NCBI GenBank assembly: GCA_009692585.1
Contig: SHYX01000036.1
Coordinates: forward strand, 1-48,770
Direction of reading: 5' to 3'
Length of the DNA: 48,770 nt
Source: Myxococcales bacterium
GTDB taxonomy: Bacteria > Myxococcota > UBA796 > SXON01
Part shown: positions 33,299-43,131 of the stretch, in pieces
How positions within the stretch are numbered: position 1 is the first letter of the stretch
Layout of the letters: each line of letters opens with the position of its first letter
Made by a program: the position numbers and the translations under genes
Notes under the pieces: model-generated
Database searches by the model: none
What the model was told of the DNA's origin: nothing
Seen by the model: the letters and a program-made list of their open reading frames with translations, nothing else

Positions 33299-34792
33299 CT
33301 AGAGCAGGCTGCCGAAGCCCAGGCGCAGGGACGCCATCGACGTCGCGGTGCCCTCCTGCGGGAAACCCGCCATCTGCGTTCCGCGGTAGCCGTCGACCGT
33401 GACCCGCAGCCAGGTGGCACCCTCTTCCTGCAGGGGGATGCCGACGCTGAGCTTCACGCCCGGACCCATCGACGACGGGGCGAACCATCCGTAGTGTCCG
33501 CCGAGCAGGAACCACACCTTTCCTGGAAGCGGCCGCGGCAAGTAGACGCCGACACCCCCGCTGGGCCGAATGTACGCGCTGGTGTGCTGGTTGTCTTCGG
33601 GGCTGTTGCCCCCATCGACCCCGAAGGCCATCTGCGCGGCGGGCGTCAGCGCAAGGTCCGCCGAGCCGTACAGGGCGGCGTTGTAGATGCCCAACTCAAA
33701 GCCGAACGAGCCCCCGAACTGGTAGGTCAACGCCTGCTGTCCGCCGTTGCCCGAGAATCCGTTGGATTCGAGCACGCCGCCGCCCAACTCGGCGACGATC
33801 TGGACCGTGACCGGACGCTTGCGGACCACGACGGCGCCGCCGCCAAACGCCACCACCCGCGGCTTCCCCTTGGCGTCGATGCTGGCGAGGAAGACGCGTG
33901 GTGCCGCCCCTCTCCTCGCGGCGAGAGACCGGATTCCGGTCGCGACATCGGCCGGAATGTCGACGCTGCCGTTCTGCACGGCGGCCCCGGCGGCAGCCAG
34001 TTCCTCCGGCGAGACCAAACAACGCAGCGGCACCGTGTCGCTCCCGGCGACGTCGAACTCCAGGCGTTCCGCGACCTGCCCGTCGACGAGTACATGCGCG
34101 TAGTGGTGGCCCGGCGCCAGATCGGCGTCGCGCGTACCTTCGGGAAGCGGGCTGCCGTCCAGCACGACGACCAGTCCGGGGGGCAACACGTCCACCGCGA
34201 GGTGCCCGCGGGGCAGAAGCGCCATCTCTGCCTGAAACGCCTGCACCTTTGCGAAGGACTGCCCATCGGGGAACTCGGCACGGGTGTAGACCCGCTTCGG
34301 GTCGAGCGCGATCGCATCGAGCCAGGGCCGCACCACGCTCTTGCCGGCAATCGTGACCCGGAATGGCGAGGTCTCCTGCAGACTGGAGAACAGCCCCTCC
34401 GGGTAGCTGCGGGTGATCCCCGCGCCCTCCCACAACAGCGCCGCGAGCAGCAGGTCGCGCTGGGCCGTTCCGGGGAGAACCGCGATCGGCTCGACGGCGG
34501 CCGCCAGGGCCCGCGCGACACCGGCCTCGGCCTCGAACTCGCCCCATCGGGCGCCGCCATCCTTGAAGACGGTGGCGAGGGCGCCGGACCGGGCCTCATC
34601 CGCCGAGGTGACCGGCTCCAGGCTCACGGTGATGTCAAGCCATGCCCGGTGGTCGGCGGGACCGGTTTCGCGTTCGGCGAGCCTGGTGAGCTCGGCAGAT
34701 GGTGGCGTCGGCAGCATCCACACCACCAGCGCCGGCGTGCCGGCCGGCGGTGCGGCGAGGGCCGAAGCGACGAAGAGACTCACGGACAACAT
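33299..34792 (-). CDS. exported protein with PEGA-like domain and C-terminal beta-barrel
   Basis: This is a 497-residue protein with a signal peptide of about 14 residues. A helical region covers about 30-190. A PEGA-like beta domain lies at 197-248, with Val-Asp-Val-Leu-Pro-Pro-Gly, Val-Val-Leu-Asp-Gly and Pro-Gly-His-His. From about 330 alternating aromatic/polar strands suggest an outer-membrane barrel, but the C-terminus is Leu-Leu rather than an aromatic residue. Its architecture matches the gene just upstream (12 nt away), and both end the PEGA-like part with an Ala/Ser-Glu-Arg-Leu-Glu motif, so they look like diverged paralogues. I recognise no named family. Confidence 0.62.
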   Translation of the reverse strand: MLSVSLFVASALAAPPAGTPALVVWMLPTPPSAELTRLAERETGPADHRAWLDITVSLEPVTSADEARSGALATVFKDGGARWGEFEAEAGVARALAAAVEPIAVLPGTAQRDLLLAALLWEGAGITRSYPEGLFSSLQETSPFRVTIAGKSVVRPWLDAIALDPKRVYTRAEFPDGQSFAKVQAFQAEMALLPRGHLAVDVLPPGLVVVLDGSPLPEGTRDADLAPGHHYAHVLVDGQVAERLEFDVAGSDTVPLRCLVSPEELAAAGAAVQNGSVDIPADVATGIRSLAARRGAAPRVFLASIDAKGKPRVVAFGGGAVVVRKRPVTVQIVAELGGGVLESNGFSGNGGQQALTYQFGGSFGFELGIYNAALYGSADLALTPAAQMAFGVDGGNSPEDNQHTSAYIRPSGGVGVYLPRPLPGKVWFLLGGHYGWFAPSSMGPGVKLSVGIPLQEEGATWLRVTVDGYRGTQMAGFPQEGTATSMASLRLGFGSLL

Positions 34793-34804
34793 CAGTTGCC
34801 CCTA

Positions 34805-36721
34805 TCAGAGCGTGGTGCCGATGCCAGCGGTGAGGCCCAAGATGGGGCTGGCGGGGGTCGTCTCCGACCACAGCAGGCTCTCGCGGAGGGGGAATACGGC
34901 CCCGGCTCGCCCGTCGATGTCGACGTAGGGCCGGATGCGGCTGTCGAGCCTGCCACCCGGGAGCGGGATGCTCCAGCCGAAGTGAGCGGTGGTGCTGACC
35001 ACGTACGGCAGGTTGGTCAACCCCACGCGAAGCGCAATTCGCGGTCCCAGACCCAACCCCGCGTCGCGACCCAAGACAACTCCACCCGTCAAGTACGGCG
35101 TGACGTTGACGGAGTCGTAGTGGATCGCCTCCTGCCAATCCGGCGGCGTCTCTCCTTCAGCGAGCTCCTGGCCGTCGTAGGAGTAGGTGTCGCCCTCCTG
35201 GGTGGCGTCGTACTGGCCGTCGGCGTCGTCATAGACCACGCCGTCCGCGTGCCCGGGGAGGATGTAGCGCTCGGCGAACGAGAGCTCGGCGCTGATGCCG
35301 GCTTCGACGCCCACACCGAGCATCAGCCGGTTGTAGTGCGCCCGCAGCTCGAAGGTCAGCGGCACGAAGGACGGGATCGCCTCGATGTCCACGAGGTTTT
35401 CGGGAGTGAACGCCAACTCGCCGGCGGCGGCCTGCCCCGCGGCTTCACCGGCGGTGGGCTCCGTGAACACGGGCGTGGCGAAGCCCGACCAGGCAATGCC
35501 CCCGGCCATCTGCAGCGCAAAGTGCACCGGGAAGGAGTCATCCCCGCCTTGCACCTTCGAAAGGCTGGCCGTGGGCCGATCATAGCGCCACATGGCGGTC
35601 TTGTTCGGATTGCCTTCCTTGGGCACCGCGATGTAGATCTCGGCCTTCTCGTGGATCCGCGCGTAGATGGCCAGGTAGTTCAGGATGACCCCCTCAAGTT
35701 GGGGAGTGCACTCGTTGAGGTGCAGGAAGAGCTGCTCGATGAGGTCGAGGCCCATCCGCTTACGGGCCACATCGCGAACGAAATAACGTTTGCCTTCGAG
35801 TTTGGTGACTTCCAGGCGTTCGCTGAGGCCGTGCCCGCTGTCCGCCCGCTTCAGGTAGATGTCGGTCCTACCGAGGAAGATGTCGAGCTCGCCCTGTTCG
35901 TCCGGGGTCACCGCCAGCCCGTTGAGGTAGATCTCGTACTTGGTGGCGAAGTCCTCGGCGTCGAAGTCGGCGCCGTCGAGCTCGAAGTTGATCTTGAGCG
36001 TCGGAAAGGCGCCCTGCTGCATCATCGTGAGGTACTGCGAGATGCTGGCATTGAGGTCCTGATCGGTGAGCTTGGACATCAGGCTCGGATCCTGGACCGC
36101 CAGCATGGCCGCCAGGTAGAAGTAATAGTTGACCGCCTGGAAGCCGATCTGCTCGTAGAAGGGCGGGATGACCTCGTTCTGGTTCTCGGCTGCTCGCCCG
36201 ATCTGGGCGTAGAGCAGGAACAGCGGCTCCCGCAGCTCGACGCGGTCCACGAACCACAGCAGCTCGACCATGTCGGACAATTCGCGAGCCTTGAGCCCCC
36301 ACGAAGAGGGCTGCCAGGCGTTGTAGGGCACGCGCGAGACCTCGTCGACCGCGGCCATCACGCGTCCGATGTTCTGGGAGGGCACCACCGCCGGCTGCAT
36401 GGCCGCGACGACCGTCTCGTCCTTCACCTTGCGCCCCTCCTGGTAGAGGTCGCCGTCCGGGAAAAACTGGGCGTCTGGCCGCTGGATGCGCGACTTGATG
36501 ATGCGCTGCACGTTCGCATCGCTGTAGTCCGTTTCGGTGCCCTGCCACTTCAACACGATGACGCGCGCCAGCCGCTCCTTCCGTTTGGCCTCGGCCGCCT
36601 TCTCGGCCTCGTTCGGCGCCTGCCCCTTGAGCTCCGGTATTTCCACCTCAGGAAGCTTCGCCGCCAGGGCCCCACCCGAGAAAAAAGACGCCACAATCCA
36701 CAGCCCGAAAAACCACCGCAT
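34805..36721 (-). CDS. exported protein with helical domain, PEGA-like segment and beta-barrel
   Basis: This is a 638-residue protein. The ATG at 36721 is preferred over a GTG three codons upstream because GGGAG sits 8 nt before it; the signal peptide ends near Ala-Leu-Ala-Ala. A charged helical stretch (23-55) precedes a domain with Val-Ile-Val-Leu-Lys-Trp. Residues 145-235 are helical and rich in aromatics. A PEGA-like segment lies at about 240-305 (Tyr-Glu-Ile-Tyr-Leu-Asn-Gly to Ser-Glu-Arg-Leu-Glu-Val). From about 430 to the end, strands consistent with an outer-membrane barrel are seen. It starts 55 nt after tamB stops and is probably co-transcribed with it. Function unknown. Confidence 0.65.
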   Translation of the reverse strand: MRWFFGLWIVASFFSGGALAAKLPEVEIPELKGQAPNEAEKAAEAKRKERLARVIVLKWQGTETDYSDANVQRIIKSRIQRPDAQFFPDGDLYQEGRKVKDETVVAAMQPAVVPSQNIGRVMAAVDEVSRVPYNAWQPSSWGLKARELSDMVELLWFVDRVELREPLFLLYAQIGRAAENQNEVIPPFYEQIGFQAVNYYFYLAAMLAVQDPSLMSKLTDQDLNASISQYLTMMQQGAFPTLKINFELDGADFDAEDFATKYEIYLNGLAVTPDEQGELDIFLGRTDIYLKRADSGHGLSERLEVTKLEGKRYFVRDVARKRMGLDLIEQLFLHLNECTPQLEGVILNYLAIYARIHEKAEIYIAVPKEGNPNKTAMWRYDRPTASLSKVQGGDDSFPVHFALQMAGGIAWSGFATPVFTEPTAGEAAGQAAAGELAFTPENLVDIEAIPSFVPLTFELRAHYNRLMLGVGVEAGISAELSFAERYILPGHADGVVYDDADGQYDATQEGDTYSYDGQELAEGETPPDWQEAIHYDSVNVTPYLTGGVVLGRDAGLGLGPRIALRVGLTNLPYVVSTTAHFGWSIPLPGGRLDSRIRPYVDIDGRAGAVFPLRESLLWSETTPASPILGLTAGIGTTL

Positions 36722-36776
36722 CTGGGCCACTCCCGCGCCAGACGAGTCTATGACGCTTTGTGGTCGCCGGCAGCCA

Positions 36777-39700
36777 TCAAAATCGCCACTTCCGACGCGC
36801 CGCGACCGAGCTGACCCCGCGGTCCCCGCTGTCGAACGTCAGGTACCAACGGTACGGAAGCGCCAGCTCGACCCGCACCGAAAAGGCGTTCTCGTCCGTT
36901 TCGGCGGCGCCGTCGAACTCGGTCGTCAGAAACACGTTCCGGCCCAGGGCGATCCCGATGCGACCCGAGCCGGACTCGTCGATCTCGAGCGTTTCCAGGT
37001 GGATCGCCTCGCCAGATCCAGAGCCGTAATCCTGGACTTCTTTCTGGAGCATCTGGGTGACGAGCGCCAGCGTCTGCCCGAGGGCGTCCTGGCCCGTGTC
37101 GTCGGCAGCGTTCGGGCAGGAGCCGAGGATCAGCGTCTGGATCACCGACTCGTCGCTCGAGAGGCCCTCGCCCTCGGTCGAGAACTCGATCCGCGGGGCG
37201 CCGGGAACCCCGCCAATCGAGGCGACGATGTCGCCACAATCGGTGGTGTGGTGCACCGCCCGCAGGTTGAGGATCGGCTGCCGGATGTCGGTGCCGGTGA
37301 ACGCCACGCTCCCGTTCTTGAGGTCGAACGGTCGCCCGAGCAGGGTCGCCTCGCCGCGTTCGGTCGTCAATTCTCCGAGAAGTCTGATTCGCCCCTCTTT
37401 CTGGGTGACGGTGACCACTCCGTCCACGTCGGTTTCCACCACCACCGTACTGAGCGATCGGGCCAGATCGCCGTATGCGCCCTGAAGGGGCAGGGCCGCG
37501 CGCAGGCGCATGCGGCGAGCCAGGTCCAACTCCAGCTTGGGCCGGACGGTAAAAGATGCCGGCGCGACCTCGCCTTCGGCCGCCGCTTCAGCTTGGGCGC
37601 CGGGGCGTACCAACTCGATGTCCGGGTGAAGGCGGCTGGTGGTGGTTTCGGAGAAGAAGCGTTCGGCCAGCCGCACGTACCCAGCGTCCACCCTGAGCTT
37701 TCCTTCCAAGTCGATCACGCGGTCCTTGCCGCGCACCTGCAGGTCCCCGGTGGCCTGGACACGACGATCCGCGGTGGCGACCAGCCAGGCCCGGTCGAGC
37801 TTGACCGTCGCCGCCAGCTCGGTGGGGAGCCACTCCTTGAGCTTGAGGACGCCCGTCGCATCGAACCCACCGGCGCCTGAGTCGAAGCGCAGCGACCCCG
37901 CCCGGGTCTTGGCGCGCGCGTAGTCGATGATCAACTGTTCACCCTGGAAGCGACCGCTCACCGCGATGTCCTCCATCCGGACGCCGAGCTGCGAGAGCGT
38001 GGTCGCCCCGCGCGTCAAGCTGACGCCCAGGTCCAGGCGAGGGTCGACCAGCGTTCCGGACACCTGCCCGCCGAGGGCAAAGCAGCCGCCGCTCTCCGCC
38101 ATGCCGGGGACGAAGGCCTCCACCGCCGCCAGCGGGATTCCCGGCCCGGAAATCTCCAACGAGAGCCCGCGGTCTGAAAAGTCGAGCCTGTCGGGCAGGG
38201 GCACGACGCCCTTGATGTCGAGTCCGCCCGCGGCGTCTCCCGGCGCCCCCGCGCAGGTCGGCAGCTCCGGTTCCGCCGCCTCGGCGAAGAGCCCCGCGCG
38301 CTGAAACGCGCGCGCGGCCGCCGCGAAGCCGAGGCGCGCGTGGACGAAGTAGCCGATGCCAAGCGGTCGGATCTCGAGTGTGGCAGGGGTCACCCGCAGC
38401 GCGCCCATTTGCGCGCCGATCAGGTTGACCCCTCCCTGCACCCTCGGGGCGAAGGGGCTTCCGTCCAGGGCGAACGCGCCGGCGAGCGCGCCGTCCACGT
38501 CGGCCTTCAGATTCACGAAGTGACGGACGGTGGCGATCGGAAGCTGCTTGAGGACCACCGCGCCGCCAAAATCCGAGAGCACCGTGCTCGCCTCGGGCCG
38601 CGGCCCGTTTCCACCCAGCCACGCCGCCAACGCGGCCGTGTCCACCCGCGAGGCGAGCGTGGTCTCGAGGCGCGCCACGAAGCCCTGGTTCACGACCACC
38701 CTCGCGGTGGCCACGCCGCCGCTCAGCGCGCTGTCCAGCCAGGCACGGACCGTGGGACCGCCCGCGCCCAAGGGGACGTCCGCCGAGGCCGTCAGCTTCA
38801 GGATTGGATCCTTCATCGTGCCCGAGAGGGCCAACTCCGCGCTCAGGCGGGCTTCGGGCAGCGCCCGACCGTGCAACAGCGGCACCAGGTCGGCCGTGTC
38901 CACCGGCGGGACCGTGAGCTGCACCTGCACCGGTCCCGCCTCCGCGAGCCGCACGCCGTCGACTCCGATGACGAGCGGCACCGCGCCCGCGAACGCGAGC
39001 CGGGTGACGGCCGCGGAGCCGACGCCGCCTTCGAATCGGAGGCGCGTTCCGTCCCCCTCCACCGCGAGGGTCGCCGCGGCGTCGGCGACCGCGTCCGGGA
39101 TGGTCAGGCCCTCGACCTCGATGAGCCCGTCCAGGGCGGGGGACCGGAGGTTCCCGACCAGGCCCAGACGGCCGGTCGCCACCCCCCTCCACCCCTGGAA
39201 CCCGCTGCCGACCAGCGCCTCCAGGTCCGCGAGGTCAACGTGTTCGGCGCTCAGGACCACCGTGTCGTGCCCCTCCATGGCGACCCCGCCGGATGCGGTG
39301 AAGCGCGAGGCGCCCATGGAAAGGTCGAGGTGGGCGTCGGCCACGCCGCCCTCCACCAAGCGCACCCGCTGCTCGCCGTTGCCGGTGACGACGCGCGCGG
39401 GGGCCACCTCCAACTCGACACGCTGCAGCCACAGCTCGCGGGTGGCAAGCTCGACGCGTCCCTCCACCACCGCGACGTCCCGATCGGGCTCTGCCAGCCG
39501 GACGGAGAACCCCACCGCGGCGCCGAGGTCGGCGTGCACGCTGCCGGTGGCCGCCGAGCGGCCGGCATAGGCCAGACCCGCAAGCTCAAGGTCCACCGTC
39601 CCGGTTGCGCGCTCCCCGTCCCACGCGATGACGACGGGACCGGTGGCCGCGACCATCGACGCGCCACCCACGGCGAGTCCGGCCAGGGCCGCGTCGCCGC

Positions 39701-41039
39701 GCAGATCGACGGTGACGACGTCCCCCCAGGTCACGCCCGCGGCCCCCGCGAAGTCGGCCGTGCCGGCGAGGCCGAAACGGGACAGCTCCACGGTGCTCCG
39801 TTCGACCTCCACCGTCGCCGACCGCCGCGGGAGGTCCGCGTCGCCGCTGAGGCGCCCCCTCGCCCAACCGAGGTCGGCCGCCACCCGATCGAACGCCAGG
39901 TGGCCACCGTCCACCCGGACCGGCCCCCTCGCGACGATGCGCTCCCCGCCGGCGAGTACCACCACGTCGACGTCGGCGGCCGCCTGCACGTCATCCGGCC
40001 AACTCCACCCCACGCCGCTTGCTTCGATCCGTCCCGCCACCCTCAGCGGCTCCAGCCCGTCGACCACGGCGTCCACGTCCAGACCCGCGGTCTCGACGGT
40101 CGCGCGCCAGGCGCGATCGGCAAGAACCGCCGCGCCCGTCGCCGCGACGACCCCGCCCGCCGTCGTGACCAGGAGCGTGACCTCGGGCCCGCCGACCGTT
40201 CCCCGCACGCTGCCGCTGGCGGCGAGCGGCACGCTGATCGGCAGCGAGGCCAGCGCCGGAAAGACAGGGACGAGACCAGGTTTGTCGAGGCGCAGCTCCG
40301 CGAGCTCGAACGCCAGCCGCTCGCCGTCGAGGGCGCCCCCCAGCACCACGCGGCTCTGGTGCTCCGTGCCCAGGCTGACGGTCGTAGGCCCGACGACGGA
40401 CCGTGCCGACGACCAGGTGCCTGACGAGGCCACCGTGAGCGGGCCGGCGACGGTCCCCGCCGTGAGCGCGAGGTTCGACCAGGAGACCTGGGAGCCGCGC
40501 ACCCTCAGCTCCAGGTCCAGGACGACGGCGTCGAGCCCGACTCCCGGCAGGGTCACCGCGCCCTCGAGATGGGCGGCGTCGATGACGATGTCGACCGGCA
40601 ACCCCCGCCACGGTCGGGCGGGGGCCGCGGGATCGGCCGGCCACATCGTCGCGAAGACGCTCGGCTCGGGAAGATCGACGACCAGGCCGGTCACCTTCAG
40701 TCGCGATATCTGAAGCACTCGCCCGATCAGCGCCGGGCTCTCGAGGTCCGCGACGACCCGCTCGGCCGTGATGAGCGCGCTGCCGTCGGGCGCGAGGAGC
40801 CGCACCTCCGCCAGCTCCACCCGGTGCAACAGGTCCGTGCGGAGCTGCCCGATCTCGATCACCCCGGCGGCGGGCTGGATCCGCCGCAGCACCTCGGCGA
40901 GGAGCCAGTCGTTGCCGGCCACGGAGCGCAACCAGACGAAGCCCACCGCGGCGCCGACGCCCGCCGCGGCCAGCACCCCCGGCACGAGCCAGAGCGCCAC
41001 GCGCGCCAGCCTCCGCCACGCCGGACGCGCCGCGCTCAA
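36777..41039 (-). CDS. tamB: TamB-like translocation/assembly protein
   Basis: This is a 1420-residue protein anchored by one N-terminal transmembrane helix at about residues 13-38, followed by a long beta-rich periplasmic body. The last 400 residues show the DUF490/TamB pattern, ending with aromatic-rich strands and a C-terminal Trp-Arg-Phe. TamB-type bridges connect inner membrane and outer membrane, work with TamA, and have been linked to barrel assembly and phospholipid transport. The TTG at 41039 overlaps the tamA stop (TTGA) with GAGG close upstream; the longer upstream frame is only antisense extension. Length is typical. Confidence 0.9.
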   Translation of the reverse strand: MSAARPAWRRLARVALWLVPGVLAAAGVGAAVGFVWLRSVAGNDWLLAEVLRRIQPAAGVIEIGQLRTDLLHRVELAEVRLLAPDGSALITAERVVADLESPALIGRVLQISRLKVTGLVVDLPEPSVFATMWPADPAAPARPWRGLPVDIVIDAAHLEGAVTLPGVGLDAVVLDLELRVRGSQVSWSNLALTAGTVAGPLTVASSGTWSSARSVVGPTTVSLGTEHQSRVVLGGALDGERLAFELAELRLDKPGLVPVFPALASLPISVPLAASGSVRGTVGGPEVTLLVTTAGGVVAATGAAVLADRAWRATVETAGLDVDAVVDGLEPLRVAGRIEASGVGWSWPDDVQAAADVDVVVLAGGERIVARGPVRVDGGHLAFDRVAADLGWARGRLSGDADLPRRSATVEVERSTVELSRFGLAGTADFAGAAGVTWGDVVTVDLRGDAALAGLAVGGASMVAATGPVVIAWDGERATGTVDLELAGLAYAGRSAATGSVHADLGAAVGFSVRLAEPDRDVAVVEGRVELATRELWLQRVELEVAPARVVTGNGEQRVRLVEGGVADAHLDLSMGASRFTASGGVAMEGHDTVVLSAEHVDLADLEALVGSGFQGWRGVATGRLGLVGNLRSPALDGLIEVEGLTIPDAVADAAATLAVEGDGTRLRFEGGVGSAAVTRLAFAGAVPLVIGVDGVRLAEAGPVQVQLTVPPVDTADLVPLLHGRALPEARLSAELALSGTMKDPILKLTASADVPLGAGGPTVRAWLDSALSGGVATARVVVNQGFVARLETTLASRVDTAALAAWLGGNGPRPEASTVLSDFGGAVVLKQLPIATVRHFVNLKADVDGALAGAFALDGSPFAPRVQGGVNLIGAQMGALRVTPATLEIRPLGIGYFVHARLGFAAAARAFQRAGLFAEAAEPELPTCAGAPGDAAGGLDIKGVVPLPDRLDFSDRGLSLEISGPGIPLAAVEAFVPGMAESGGCFALGGQVSGTLVDPRLDLGVSLTRGATTLSQLGVRMEDIAVSGRFQGEQLIIDYARAKTRAGSLRFDSGAGGFDATGVLKLKEWLPTELAATVKLDRAWLVATADRRVQATGDLQVRGKDRVIDLEGKLRVDAGYVRLAERFFSETTTSRLHPDIELVRPGAQAEAAAEGEVAPASFTVRPKLELDLARRMRLRAALPLQGAYGDLARSLSTVVVETDVDGVVTVTQKEGRIRLLGELTTERGEATLLGRPFDLKNGSVAFTGTDIRQPILNLRAVHHTTDCGDIVASIGGVPGAPRIEFSTEGEGLSSDESVIQTLILGSCPNAADDTGQDALGQTLALVTQMLQKEVQDYGSGSGEAIHLETLEIDESGSGRIGIALGRNVFLTTEFDGAAETDENAFSVRVELALPYRWYLTFDSGDRGVSSVAARRKWRF

Positions 41040-43069
41040 AAAGCCTCGCCGATGCCGAGGTGCAGCGACCAGCCCGGCTCGTTCGCGAAGGTGGGGTCGG
41101 GGCTCGGAACCCAGGCCGCGTCGAGGCGGATGGGCCCGATCGGGGAGCGATATCGGAGGCCTCCTCCGACCGACCACTGCAGGCCCGCCACGCTCACCTC
41201 CTCCACTCGATCCCAGACGCGGCCCACGTCGACGAAGCCGACGACGCCGAGGCTCCAGGGCAACTCCTGTCGCACCTCCAAGCTACCGTAGCTCGCGACG
41301 GCTCCGCCCACCGACTCCACGGTGACGCCGTCGCCGGTGCAGACCTGTCGACCCGAGGCGTCCAGGTTGAGCCTGCCCTCGGCGTCGTAGCAGAGGCGAG
41401 GGCCAAGGCGGTCTTCCGCCCAGCCCCGGACGCTGCTGCCGCCGCCGAGCTTGAGCGTCTCGTCCACGTCGATGCCGACGTCGCCGTAGGCGACGATGAG
41501 CCCGCCGCCCAGGCGCCCGGCCACCACCGTGTGGGGGTCGGCGTGCCCGAACCGGATGGACCGGTAGGATCGCCCTTCGGCCTCCACCCGGAAGAAATCG
41601 AGGTCACCTCCCAGCGGTCCCCCGGCCTCCGCGAGGCGCAGGCTCAGGTAGTAATTCCGGGTCGGGGCGAGCTTGTCGTCGCGAGCGTCCCAGATCAGAC
41701 TCTGCTCGAGCGCCGACAGGAAGGCCTTTTCCGACACGGTGCTGCTGAGGTTGGTCTTCTCGATGTCCTCCAGACTCTCGAAGTCGAAGTACTGGTGGTA
41801 TTTCAGGCGATAGCCACCGGTGAGCGCGATCCGACGGTCTGGCCGCCACGTCAAGGCGGGGGCGGCCTGGGCCTCGAACTCCCGGTAGGCCGGCAGGACG
41901 TCGAAGCGCACATCGCTCTTGAGCGATAACTCCAATCTTCGTGAGAAGAACTTCGGAATCGAGTACATCTGCCCAAGCGACGCGACGGGCGAGATGGTGT
42001 CGCGGAGCTGTCGTCCAAGCTCGTCGCTGCGGCCCAACTCGACCGTGGTGGCGACGCCGACGCTGGTGTCGACATGCCAGCGATGCAGTCGCGAAAAGAC
42101 GTCATCGTCCTGGTACTCGGCCGCTACCGCCAACTCCTGCCGGTTGGTCTCCACCTCCAGGCTGGGGCCGACCCCGAACTGACGACTCGGCCGACGGGCA
42201 AGGCGCACCTGGATGGGCACCGTGCGTTGATCGGGCGACCTCAGCACCGGCGTCACCTCCACCAGCGAGTAGACACCGAGCCCGTAGAGCCGCTGCCTCG
42301 CGGCCAGCAGATCGGAGGTGCGGAAGCCGTCGCCGACCTCGAAGTCCAGCTCCTCGCGCGCCCGATCGGCCAACTTCCCGGTTTCGCCCACGAAGCTGAC
42401 CTCGCCGTACACGCAGGGCCGCCCGGGCGCGATGTCGTAGCGGATGTGAACCCGGTGCTGGTCCGCGCGCACCGCGACGTGACCCCCCACCACCGCGTAG
42501 GCGTAGCCCCGCTCCTGGAGCCTCCCCTGGAGCCCGGCCAAGGCTTCGGTGTACGCGTCCAGATCGAAGACGTCACCCTTGCGGAGGCCGAGCAGCTTGT
42601 CGAGGCTCCGTCGAATGGGTCCGGACAGCTTGCCGTCCACGATCACCTCGGGATCCGCGTCGAGCACGGACGGCTCCCCCCGATCGATTCGCCCCTTGAG
42701 GTCGATCGCCGGCGCGCCGCCGGGGCCCTTTCGCCGCCGTTCCCGGGTTTCCCAGCCGAGGAATCTGGCGTCGAACCAGCCGTGGTGTTGATACCAGATG
42801 ACGAGGCGATCGGCGTCTTCCGCCAGCACCACTTCGTCCAGGAGCGCAAGGTCGCCCACGTAGGGGCCGAGATCCCAACTCCCTGGCAGCTCGATGAGGT
42901 GGCGGGACGCCTGGCTGTCGATGCTGTCCTGGAGCACGGACGCGCCGTCGCGGGCGAACGGTCCCCAGCCGTTCCCCTCGAAGGTGATGTCCTCCACGAC
43001 GCGCTGCCCGAGCGGCACCGTCGGCTTCGGGCATCCGAGCAGCAGCAATGTCCACGCCAGGGTGAGCAC
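41036..43069 (-). CDS. tamA: Omp85-family TamA-like outer-membrane protein with a lipobox
   Basis: This is a 677-residue Omp85 protein. POTRA-like domains span about residues 20-290. The 16-stranded barrel follows, with the lid-lock motif in the form Ser-Val-Arg-Gly-Trp, the penultimate Gly-Pro-Ile-Arg-Leu-Asp-Ala-Ala-Trp strand, and a terminal Phe. Adjacency to tamB supports TamA rather than BamA. The N-terminus from GTG 43069 is short and lacks positive charge; it ends Leu-Leu-Gly-Cys (Cys13), so the protein may be lipidated, which is unusual for Omp85 members. No ATG, GTG or TTG further upstream is available in frame. It is divergent from the RND adaptor gene. Confidence 0.86.
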   Translation of the reverse strand: MLTLAWTLLLLGCPKPTVPLGQRVVEDITFEGNGWGPFARDGASVLQDSIDSQASRHLIELPGSWDLGPYVGDLALLDEVVLAEDADRLVIWYQHHGWFDARFLGWETRERRRKGPGGAPAIDLKGRIDRGEPSVLDADPEVIVDGKLSGPIRRSLDKLLGLRKGDVFDLDAYTEALAGLQGRLQERGYAYAVVGGHVAVRADQHRVHIRYDIAPGRPCVYGEVSFVGETGKLADRAREELDFEVGDGFRTSDLLAARQRLYGLGVYSLVEVTPVLRSPDQRTVPIQVRLARRPSRQFGVGPSLEVETNRQELAVAAEYQDDDVFSRLHRWHVDTSVGVATTVELGRSDELGRQLRDTISPVASLGQMYSIPKFFSRRLELSLKSDVRFDVLPAYREFEAQAAPALTWRPDRRIALTGGYRLKYHQYFDFESLEDIEKTNLSSTVSEKAFLSALEQSLIWDARDDKLAPTRNYYLSLRLAEAGGPLGGDLDFFRVEAEGRSYRSIRFGHADPHTVVAGRLGGGLIVAYGDVGIDVDETLKLGGGSSVRGWAEDRLGPRLCYDAEGRLNLDASGRQVCTGDGVTVESVGGAVASYGSLEVRQELPWSLGVVGFVDVGRVWDRVEEVSVAGLQWSVGGGLRYRSPIGPIRLDAAWVPSPDPTFANEPGWSLHLGIGEAF

Positions 43070-43131
43070 CAGGGCGAGTATCCGGACAAGCGGTTGCCGG
43101 ATCGCTCGACCGGGTTTATCCGCGGCCGGCC

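Noticed and set aside
33494..36814. Plus-strand open frame of 1106 codons
   Set aside because: It lies opposite two exported-protein genes that have signal peptides and ribosome sites. Its translation is Arg/Gly/His/Val-rich with no domain, typical of antisense frames in high-GC DNA.
38290..38320. CGCGCG-CTGAAA-CGCGCG hairpin as a terminator or RNA element
   Set aside because: It is inside the tamB coding sequence in frame-neutral Ala/Arg codons, with no T-run; base composition explains it.
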